64,000 bases of DNA from Sediminicola sp963974715 (GTDB lineage: Bacteria > Bacteroidota > Bacteroidia > Flavobacteriales > Flavobacteriaceae). The stretch lies in assembly GCA_963974715.1 (NCBI GenBank), contig CAXBDK010000001.1, positions 124,001 through 188,000 on the forward strand, in the 5' to 3' direction. Each line of letters starts with the position of its first letter. The stretch's first letter is position 1. Below are positions 45,401 to 57,400 of this stretch, in pieces. A program made the position numbers and the translations under genes. Below the pieces are notes generated by a model. The model searched no databases. It worked only from the letters and a program-made list of their open reading frames with translations, and was not told the origin of the DNA.

Positions 45401-48400
45401 GGTTGCGATGATGGGTCCGTACAATTGACGCCCACAGGCGGATTTGCGGATCCCGATTATAATTTTGCCATTTGGAGCAAAAACGGGGTAGCGCTTTATC
45501 CCTCGGGTATCACATCCATTCCCGCCAATGCCTATCAAGTGGACACTATTTTCAACTTTGCCACTGGGGAGCAAGGGGATTATGAATTTGTGGTGGTGGA
45601 CAGTAACAACTGTTTTAGCATATCCAACCAGATTACCATTTTGGATAATGGTATTATGACGGCAAGCGTCCCCACTGAACAGGATGTTTCCTGTAGTGGT
45701 GCCGATGATGGGGCCATCTCCATCGTGGCCGTGAATGGGGTGGCACCTTATAGCTATAGTATCAACGGGGGAAGCAATTTTCAGACCACCCCCAATTTTG
45801 TGGGCTTGGCACCTGGTAATTATACTGTGGTGGTCCAAGATAGTTCGGGATGTGAGGTTACTTTTGCACATACCATAGAACAGCCCTTTCCGCTGTCGGC
45901 CTCTGCCGGGATTTCAAGGGATGTGACCTGTGATCCCAACGGTGCCGAGGTACGGGTAACCAATGTGGTGGGGGGCAATGCACCCTACGAATACAGTTTT
46001 AACGGTGGGGCCACCTACGGTCCTGCAAGTACCGCCACCTTGTTACCGGGCAATTATTCGGTAGTGGTAAGGGATGCGGGGGGTTGTGAACACGCCATGG
46101 GGGTAACTGTTGAAGAAGCCCCTGAAACCCCCGTAATTACGGCCGATCTGGACTACAATTGTGATGGTAGCGGGAATATAACGCTAACCTCCAATGTAAG
46201 TACGTACGACTATACCTATGAACTTAACGGCATACCCAATTCCCCGGATGCCGGCAGCAATGTGTTTTCAAATTTGACAGCTGGCACCTATACCCTCACC
46301 ACCAACTATATTTCCCAGACGCCCCCTACCCCAAGTATTTTGTTAACGGAAGATTTTGGTTCGGGCGGCACCATTGCCAGTCCCAATACGGTAGGTTATA
46401 CCTATGAACCCCAAGACGGAACCAATGGGTCCACCAATATCAACGACTTTGAATATGCGGTCACCAGTAGTATTGTAAACCCCTTTAATACATGGATAAA
46501 TCCTAGGAACCATACTGATATTTCGGACCTCCAAGGTAGGTATCTTGTGATCAATGTGGGTACTCCCAGTCCGGGACAGGTCATCTATACCAAGACCATC
46601 AATGATATTATCCCCAATCAGGACCTAAGGGTTTCCTTGTGGATAATCAATCTATTAAGAGCCGGTCAGGGCGGGCTGGATCCCGATCTTACCATAGAAA
46701 TACGTGAAATGGGTACGGGCACCGTGGTGCAATCCATTAATACGGGTGATATCGCAAAAAATACAGGCAGGGACAACTGGATTCCCTTTACCGCTGATCT
46801 GAACCCGGGCAACAATACTCAATTGGAATTTGTGATCAGGACCATAAAAGTGGGTAATGGCGGGAACGATCTTGCCATTGACGACATACAGGTTTTTCAG
46901 GTTCCGGAGGTATGTGAACTTTCCGTTGATACCACGGTCATCATAGAAGGAAATCGGGAATTTGAAGCTTCTTATATTGCGTCCACCAATGCCAGTTGTA
47001 ATGGGGCCGCCGATGGCACCATTACCTTCGAGGTATCCAATTTTGACCCTGCCCAAGGGTTTGAATATTCCATTGATGGAGGGGCCTATATAACCTCCAC
47101 AAATGCTTCCGTGACCACAGCGGAGTCCTTGGGTGCGGGATCGCATACCATCGACATCAGAAGGGTGGATGATACCTCTTGTACCGTTCAGCTGATCAGG
47201 ACCATTACGGAGCCTACTGCGATACAGGCCACGGCCTCCGTTACCACACAATTTACCTGTGATACCTCGGGCGCCACCATTACGGCAAGTGCCACCGGCG
47301 GGGTCCCTGGGTATGAATATCGGTTGGAGGATGATTTGGGCAATGTGATAAGTCCCTATCAAGTGGGAACGACCTTTACCAACATAACCCAAGGAAATTA
47401 CATAGTTAGGGCCAAGGATTCCAGTGATTGTGAAGACACCATCGATGCGGCCATCATCATAACGGAACCTTCCGCATTATCCTTTGTTGCCGACCCTACT
47501 GCCTGTTATTCGGGCGATAATGATGGTAGTATTACCGTCACGGTGACCGGAGGAAATGGTGGCTTGATGTTCAGTTTGGATGGCGGCACCTATGTGGCCC
47601 CCAACCCGACCACCTCCAATACCTATACTTTTGATAATTTGGGAGCAGGTTCCTATATGGTGGACGTTCGTGACCAGTTTGGATGTACGGCCGGATCGCA
47701 GACCATCAACATAACGCCCAGTTTGGCATTGACGGCCGCGGCCAGTCCCATTACGGCCTGTGCCACTTCCACGGATGTAACCATTACCGCCAGTGGTGGC
47801 GATGGAAATTTTGTCTATGCCATTGTTGCCGATGGGGCAGTTCCAACCTCCTTTGCAGCGACCAATCCCATTTCGGTTTCCGCTGCCGGAAACTATGATG
47901 TGTATGTAAGGGACCATAACGGCAATACTGATTATTGCGAGGCAAAATACGACCTGACCATTGTTAAGAATGATCCCTTGGCCTTGGCCATTACCAATTC
48001 CCCCATTTTATGTAGCGGGGAGGCGCAGGCAAGTATTACCATCGGAGTTTCCGGGGGAATGGCACCCTACTCTTACAGTCTGAACAACGGCACCACCTAC
48101 CAGACCTCCAATACCTTTGTAAACAGGGCCGCTGGAACCTATCAGGTTCGTGTAAGGGACGCCAACAACTGCATCGTGGCACAGACCTATATCATTACCG
48201 AACCCTATTCCCTTTCCGCATCCGCTGGGGTGACAGAACTGGTGGAATGTAATCCCACCGACGGGGCCGAGGTTCGAATAACCAATGCCCAGGGGGGAAC
48301 AGCTCCCTATACCTATAGTTTTGACGGGGGCAATACCTATGTTTCCAGCCCTATAAACAATCTATTGGCAGGGACGCATACCCTGTTCATCAAGGATGCC

Positions 48401-51400
48401 AATAATTGTACCTTCCCCATACAAGTGACGGTCGACCCCCAACCTACTCCCCCATCGGTTTCCACGGCAATCGACTATGAATGTGATGGCGATGGGATCG
48501 TGACGGTTACCGCAGATAATACGGATTATAATTATACCTATTCCTTGGACGGGGTTCCCAATTCGCCCGATACCTCTAATATTTTCGAAAACATAAGTCC
48601 GGGTGCCCATACCCTTACCGTAAGGTATATAAACAGTACCCCCCCGGCCGAGAGCAAATTGCTGACGGAAACCTTTGGACAGGGACCCAGTACCAGTATT
48701 ACGGAAGTGGATCCCAATTATTGTTTTGAACCCCAGATAGGTGGCCCCTCAGGTTGTGCCAACGGAGGTTTTATAGATGACGGGGAGTATTCCGTCACCA
48801 ACAATATAAATCCCAAACAGGGCTCTTGGGTAGTCCCTAACGACCATTCGGGACTTCCAAATGGCCGGTTTTTGGTGATGAACGTTGGTGGGGTGGTCGG
48901 ACCAAATGGCATCATCTATGCAAAAAGAAATATCGAGGTCCTGCCCAATAGGGACATCACCATTTCCCTGGAAGCCTTTAATTTATTGATAGTGGGTGAC
49001 GGTGGCGCCGATCCCGACATCAATATCCAATTGGTGGATGCGGGCGGAAACGTGATCGCAAGCACCACCACTGGGGCAATTCCCAAGAACAATAATAAGG
49101 ACGACTGGCAAAATTATACCGTAACCCTCAATCCGGGGGCCAATGCCAATTTGGATATTGTGATCCGTACCAACAATGCCGTAACAGGGGGAAATGACAT
49201 TGCCATTGATGATATAGAGGCCTTTCAGGTGCCCTTGGCCTGTGAAGCCGAGGTTACGGAGAATATTTTTATAGAGCATGGAATGGCCTTTGGTGCCGGG
49301 GTCATCTCCGCCACGGATGTTAGTTGCAACGGCCTTACCGATGCCTCCATTACCTTTGAAGTGGAGAATTTTGATAGTGTTGCCGGTTTTGAATATTCCG
49401 TGGACGGTGGTACCAATTGGATCTTGTCCACCAGCTCCCCTGTGACCACTGCGAATGTTTTTGGAGCGGGATCACAGGATATTTTCGTCAGAAAGGCCGA
49501 TGATACCAGTTGTGCCCTTACCATAAGCAGACTGATCGTACAACCGGACCCTATAGTAGCAGCGGCCACTATTACGGATGCCTTTACCTGTAACAATACG
49601 GGCGCTACCATTACGGCCAGCGCCACAGGAGGCAACCCTACCTATCAATATCAATTGGAGGATACCGCGGGAACGGTAATACGGGCTTACCAGACGGGTA
49701 CCACCTTTACGAACGTTCCAGCAGGGAATTATATCATTAGGGCCAGGGACAGCAAATTGTGCAACGATCACATTGATGCCCCTATTACGGTTGAGGAGCC
49801 TGCAATACCCACTTTTACCACAACGGCCACGGCCTGTTACTCGGGCAATAACGATGGCTCCATCGTTGTGAACGTAACCGATGGAAATGGCGGGTACTTA
49901 TTTAGGATCGATAATGGCGTTTGGTTAACCCCCGGCCCGTCCACCCCCACCACCTACACCTTTGCCAATCTGGCCAACGGATCGTACACCATTGATGTTA
50001 TGGATGCCTATGGATGTGATGCGGTACAGGAAGAAGTAATACTTAACCCAGTTATTTTTGCAAGTATTGATGTTGTTGATGTAAGCAGTTGTGCGGATGG
50101 AAGTATAACGGTAATTGCCAATGGGGGCGATAGCAATCTACAATATGCCTTTGTGCCCGCGGGAACGCCCATAGTAACAACGTCCGATTTTGGAACAGCA
50201 AATAATTTTACGGTTACGGCAGCCAACGCAGGGGATTTTGATGTGTATGTTTGGGATAATAATGCCCAAGACCCCCATTGTGAATACAAGGAAACCGTTA
50301 CCGTAAATCCAGCTACTCCTTTAGTATATACAGCTACTCCAACAGACCCTCAATGTCATGATGGCACAGGTAGCATTGAAATAAGTATTACTTCTGGACT
50401 GGCTCCCTATACCTTGGAAATAGAGGACCTTGATAATGGAGGGGCTTCCAATGCCACGATCAACAACCTAATAAACCCTAACAGGACTTTTTATAACCTG
50501 GCTCCGGGCAATTATACCATAACCATCACGGATGCCAGTGGATGCCCAATATCACAGACCCCCATTACCATTAATAATCCGGAGGAACTGATGGCGGAAA
50601 TACAGCCCATTCTCCCAGCTGAATGTGTCGGCGACCCGGACGAATACGGATTTAGGTTTATAAATTATCCCACTACAATAGGAACCCTTGAATTCAGTGC
50701 TGACGGAGGAATCACTTGGCAGTCCGGCGATACTTTCACGGGATTGGATTTTGCTTCGGGTAAAAATGTATTTCCTTCAATAAGGACCGTCAACGCCGGT
50801 GTCACGGTTTGTCTTACCGATTATCCTAGATATACAATTCCTTATCCTTTGGATGATCTGGATATAACGGTGTCAGCTGTAGTGGTCAATTGTGACGAAT
50901 TGCAGGTAACGGTTCAGGGAACAGCTGGGGTTCCAGACTATGAATATACCTATTCCGATGACCCTGCCAATTTTGATCCCCTCACGGATACCAATTGGAC
51001 GAGTCCAATCCCTGGAAGCCATGTTTGGTCAGGGTTGATTCCAGGTAAGACGTATGTATTTTATGTAAGGGATGCTACGGGATGTTTACGTCAGAGCACG
51101 GTGAACGTAAACGAACTGATCATTAATCCAATGGTGATCACAATGGATTATGAACCATCATGTTTTGGGGCCGATGACGCCACGATCACGTACACTGTTA
51201 CCGATTCCGATGGACCCATTGAGCCTGACATGAAATGGGACCTCTTTAATGTGGAAACCAACATGGCGGTAAGATCGAGCACTGGAACCGTACCTTTTAC
51301 AAATATTATTACTGTCAGTGGGTTGGCTCCAGGCGAATATTATATCGTTATTACCCAAGTGGATGCTGGAGGATTGGATGCCTGTGTTAGTGGAAGCGAA

Positions 51401-54400
51401 AACCTTCTTTTGGAAGAATTGGATCCTATAGCAGGAACCCCCGCCATTATAGATGACATCTCCTGTAATGCATCGGGAACCATAGCGATAAATAATATTT
51501 CCGGCGGTGGTGGAACATATACCTATACGCTTTCCAGCACTAATTTCGGTTCGGATATTGTAAGTTCTAACAACCCGATCGAGGTCGACTATTCAAATCT
51601 TGTGGATGTCACAGCTACTCCATTTGACATAAATGTGGCCGTGGTAGATCAGTATGGATGTTCCCAGAATCTGGGGACCGTTTCAATGAACGTTACCCAG
51701 GCACCCGTAATTACGGGGATGGATGTGTCAAACTGTACCGTTCCCACGACCCTTACCATTACTGCGACCAGTAGTGCATCACAGATATTCTACAGTATTG
51801 ACGGGGGCACTACATATTTAGACAATGGAGGTGTTTTCAACAATGTAGCCCCCGGGAGTTACGCGGTTTCCATTTTGGACGGAAACGGTTGTACCGCTGA
51901 TGATACCGTAACCGTACACCCTGTATTGGAGGCCAGTGCTGAAATTAGCAGATTGATGGATTGCACCAACGGAACTGCGGAAATTACCATAAGGGGAATT
52001 GCAGGGTCCGGCAATTATGATTATGAAATTTCCAATTCCTCTGGAACAGTGGTCGCCAGACAATCACTTTCTTCGAATCCTACCACGGTTAGCGTTACGG
52101 ATGTGGACACCTATACCGTAATTGTGTATGACAATGGTACAACGGGCCCCGAATGTAGCAGAACGTTTACCATTAGCGTTCCTGCCGCCATATTGCCCGA
52201 ATTTACCGCTGCTCCCATTGATGTGGTCTGTTTTGGGGATGCCAATGGCAGCATTTCCTTGGCACAGACGGATAATGGCATCTCCCCGCTTAGTTATACC
52301 TTATCCCCTATGCCCCTTGGTGCAGTTCTTAACGGCAATACTTTCGAAAACCTCCCTGCGGACACCTATACAGTGACCGCTACGGGAACCAACGGGTGTT
52401 CAACGAGTCGTACAGATATCGTTGTGGGCTCACCTGATGCCATTACGGGCGTAACGGCCAACGTCATACAGTTTGGATGTTCCGAGGGCAACAATCCCGA
52501 TAACGCCCAAATTTCCATCTCCGGAATTTTAGGGGGAAGTGGCACCTATGTACGCTATGAGTTTATCAATGATGATCTGGGCGCCACGGGAACAACCGTT
52601 CAGGATGGTAGCAGTCCCATTTATATAGAGAGCAATCCCGCCGGGGGCAATTACACCATTAATGTGTATGACAACAAAGGATGCGTTGGAAGTACCACAG
52701 CGGTAATAGCTCCCTATGATGCATTGGTATCCGCAACGGCCGCCGTAACAACGATGATCAGTTGTGATCCAGGGGACGATGGGGCAATAACCCTTAGCGT
52801 AACCTCTACCATAGAGGACGGTTCCAACTTAGATGACGGCTCCAAATATGAATATAGCATCGATAATGGCACCACATATCAAGATTTAAATGAATTTACT
52901 GTTGGTATCGGAACCTATAATTTCTTGGTAAGGCATAAAGAAACCGGCTGTACCATCCCTGCATCGGCAGAAATTACCGACCCCAATACCTTTGAGATCA
53001 TCGTCACTAAAAACAATGACGTAATCTGTTATGGCACGGAGACCGGAGAGGTGGTATTTTCCCTGACAGATCCTACGTACACCGCTTCGGTGAACTGGAT
53101 TATCTGGAATACCAATGGTACCGCCGATACGGCCGATGATACCTTTGTAAAAGATGGAACCTTTGCCACTCCAGGACCGACCGTTCCAGCAATTTCCCTT
53201 TTCGCGGGAAGTTATCTGGTCCAGATCATACAGAACGACCATCCCGCATGTACCAATTTCCAGGCGTTTACCATTGCGGGGCCTACAGCGGCCATTACCG
53301 CTCAGACCATGGTTACCGATATCACCTGTGACCCTACGGACAATGGGGTGGTGGAAATCATCAACGCAGATGGCGGATGGGGCGGATATACCTACTATGT
53401 AGGCACTACCGCACCTTCCAGCGTGGCCGATTATATGGCCTCCCCTAGGTTCGAAAACCTTGTTGCCGGTACTTACCAAGCTTGGGTAAGGGATGCCAAT
53501 GCGTGTGAGGAAATGGTGGATACCGATATAGAACTGGAAACACCGACCCCTATTACGGCCGATCTACAGATCAATGTGGAAAACTGTACCAATTTTGATG
53601 GAGAAATAGAAGTTGTGAACACTGCAGGCGGACAGGATGGCAATTACATCTATCAACTGCAAAGGTACAACACAGGTACTGCTTCCTTTGAAGATGTTGG
53701 AGCAAGTAGGTCGACCCCCATTTTTGGCGGACTCTCAGCGGGCGAATACCAAGTGGTCATTACGGACCAATGGGGCTGTAGCGCCACCACTGCCAATACG
53801 GTCGAACTGTACGAGGAAATGCAGCCCTTGGCCACGATCGTAAAAGACATCGATTGTTCTGTCGACCCAGGGGGACGTATCACCATTTCGCAGACAGGTG
53901 GATCTGGAACGTATGTGTATAACGGAACTTTCCCAAATGGTACCGCCCTTCCCACAAATACGGACGGGGTCTTTACAGGGTTGGACCAAGTGGGCGAATA
54001 TACCTTTACCATCACTGATGGCGATTGTATGGAAACCATTAAAAAATCGTTGGAGCCCAGAGTGATTCCAGTGCCTACCCTAGAGGCCTTTACCGACGTA
54101 ACCTGTTTTGGTAGTAATGATGGCACCATAAACGTAAGCACCCTCGACAATGGTGTGGGCCCCTATACCTTCCAAATTACGGATATGGATGGAACCGTGG
54201 TGGCCATAAACCCCACCAGTAGTACCAATACCACTGCGGAATTTACGGGCTTGGCCAATACTACGGGAGCCGGATATACCATTACCGTACGGGGCGTGAA
54301 CGAATGTGCCGCAACCTTGTTACAGGCCATTGGCCAACCAACGGCCCCCTTGTCCGTTCCGGACCCTACACCTGTGGCATTTGAATGTGCCACTGGAAAT

Positions 54401-57400
54401 ACCACGGAATATCCCATTATTGATATAACGGGTGTTACAGGTGGCTCCGGTATTTATGTACGGTATGTTTTTGTCAATACCACCACCGGCACGACCGTAC
54501 AGGATGGCTCAAATTCCTCCTATACCGAGACCGATCTAGCGGGGGGAGTATATGAGATCACGGTTTATGACGACAAAGGTTGTACCGACACAGCTACCGC
54601 CACCATAATCCCTTTTGTGGGCATTGCAAATCCTACGGTTTCCATTATAAATGGGGTAACCTGTAACACCAATGATGAAGTGATAAAAGTAACGGTGGAC
54701 ATTAGCCCTGCTACGGCAACCCCTACTTTGGAATATCATATGGAAGGCCTTAATGTGGCCTACGACCAGACAAATGCAACCGGAGATTTTAGCGGACTAG
54801 GAGTGGGCAACTACGTGGTTACCGTGACCAATCTGGATACGGGATGTTTCGTTCAAACCGCCCACAGTATCGCGGAACCCAAGATCATTGAAGCTATCGC
54901 CACAAAAATAACCGATGAGACCTGCTTGAACGATGTTGTGGACGCTGGAAGCATCAGCGTTGCAATCAACAATTACAGTGGCGGATACGACTATCAGGTA
55001 TATCAGGTATTGGGTTCCGGAAATGTACCACTTGCCGGGCCCGGTTTTAGTGGTTCCGATTCGGTGAATCCGCTGATCATATCCAATCTGACCGGTGGTA
55101 GTTATTATGTACAGATCACCGAAACAGATCCGAACAGTACCTTCTGTACCGATGATTCCAATGCGGTCACCATCTTGGCGCCCTCTGCCCCTATTACGGC
55201 AGTTGTAAGGGAAGAGGCCAATGTGAGCTGTGATAATGACAAAGGAAAGATCCTCGTGGATCCATCGGGCGGACAGGCACCCTATACCATAACCATTACA
55301 TCTGCAACGCAGAGTTTTACCCAAACAGGGGTGGGCGCCTATATTTTTACGGACCTGTCCGCCGGCAATTTTGATATCACCATTACGGATGCCCTTGGCT
55401 GTATAACCACTGATTATAGTTTGGAACTAGTAAGGCCCATTCCTATTGTGGCCAATATTTCACCTGATATCATGCTGGATTGTGTTGGGGACAGCAATGG
55501 GACGCTCAGTGCCACCATCACGGCCGGCGGGTTGGGTACGTTGAGGTATCATCTCAATATCTATGATGAGACGGGAACCAACATTCTGCAGACTTCTGTA
55601 GGACAACCATCCAACAATACATTTGGGAACCTTCCTGCCGGAAAATACAGTATTTCCATTTACGATGAGGTCGGGTGCTCAGGGGAAACCCCCATAGCGA
55701 CCATTGAAGATCCCGTGGATGTGTCCGGGTCGCTTATAATGACACAGGCCCTGACCTGTGAGAACGATCTGGAACTCTTGTTGACCGCCAATGGGGGAAC
55801 CGCACCGTATTCCTATAGCGCCAATGGCACAAATTTCCAACCGTTCAACAATGGGAACCAACATATTTTCAACACCTTGCCTTCCGGTAATTCGGGGGCC
55901 GGGACCTATCGGTATTATGTTAGGGATTCTTTTGGATGTACCTCCATTTTATCGAATGAGATCCGACAGGAACCTGTGGCCCAGTTAACGGTATCCATAG
56001 ACGAAACGGCCGCGATCATTAATTGTAATGGGGAGTCCACCGCAACTATTAGGGCCACTGCGGCCGGCGGTCTGGGCAACTATAGATATGAACTGTTTAC
56101 GGATCTTGCCCTTTCCGATCGTATTGCCGGTCCCCAAGCAACTAGGAACTTTAACGGACTAGCGGCCGGTGAATATTACGTGAGGGTAATCAGTGAGGAC
56201 TGTTCCGTAGTGTCCCCTGTAATCATTATTGAAGAGCCCGATCCGTTGACCTATACCGATGACTACGGCGATGTTACCTGTAACGGGGAAGACAATGGAT
56301 TTATCCGTGTCGAACTTGGAGGGGGATCTGGAGGGTACCAATATGCCATTTCGCCGAACCTGAACCAGTTCAGCAGCGACAATACATTCGATAATCTGGC
56401 ACCTGGACAGTATACGGTGATCGCACAGGATCGGAATGGCTGTTTTGAATTATTGGAATATACCATTGTGGAACCTGAGGTAATAACCATTGAATCCACA
56501 ATTCTACCAGAGATCTGTGCCGGCAGTGCCGACGGGTCGGTTACCATTTCCATTTCGGGAGGAACGGGACCTTATACCACCGCCTTCAATTCCAATGACC
56601 CGAACGATTTTGTGGCGGGCCAGATGACGTTTACAGATCTTGCGGCAGGTACCTATGTCATTTTTGTAAAGGATGCCCAGGGATGTGAGGCCAATATCGT
56701 ATTTGAGGTGGAACCTGGGGTGAACATAGATGCCGTGGTGACCCCGGTCTATGAATGTACCGAGGAACTTCCCGTGGCTTCCATTGTGGTGGCTTTGGCA
56801 GATCCTTCCGTGGCATCCGACGTGCTTTATGCAATGGATTCTACCGATCCCGCGGATATGGTGCTGGAACCGGATTTTACCAATTTGGCGGCAGGGCCAC
56901 ATTACCTCACCATTTCACATGCCAATGGCTGTTTGCGCACCATTGATTTTGAGATTGAAGGTTTTGAGCCCCTGACCCTACAATTGGAGTCGAGGACCAT
57001 TAACCAGATCACCGCCTTGGCGGCCGGGGGCAATGGGGCCTATACCTATTACTTTGGGGATGTGGACAATGGGGAGGAAAACACCTTCTTTATCCATAGG
57101 ACCGATACCTTTACCGTACGGGTGGTGGACGAGAACGGATGTGAGGTGGAACAACAGATTTTTATGGAATTCATAGATTTGGAAATACCCAATTTCTTCA
57201 CCCCCGATGGAGATGGCCAGAACGATTTCTGGAAACCCAGAAACCAAGAGGCCTGGCCCGGAATAATAACGATCATATTCGACCGTTATGGTAGGGAGGT
57301 ATATAGAATGGGAATAAATGATGTTGGATGGGATGGTCTTTACCAAAACACCGAGCTCCCCACCGGTGATTATTGGTATGTGATCAAACTCAATGGAGAA

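Noticed and set aside
46655..47392. Long minus-strand reading frame (245 codons) antisense to sprB
   Set aside because: It lies wholly within sprB. Several such mirror frames run across the gene, have odd composition (Gly, Arg, His and Ile rich), no start context and no family likeness. They follow from the codon bias of the real gene.
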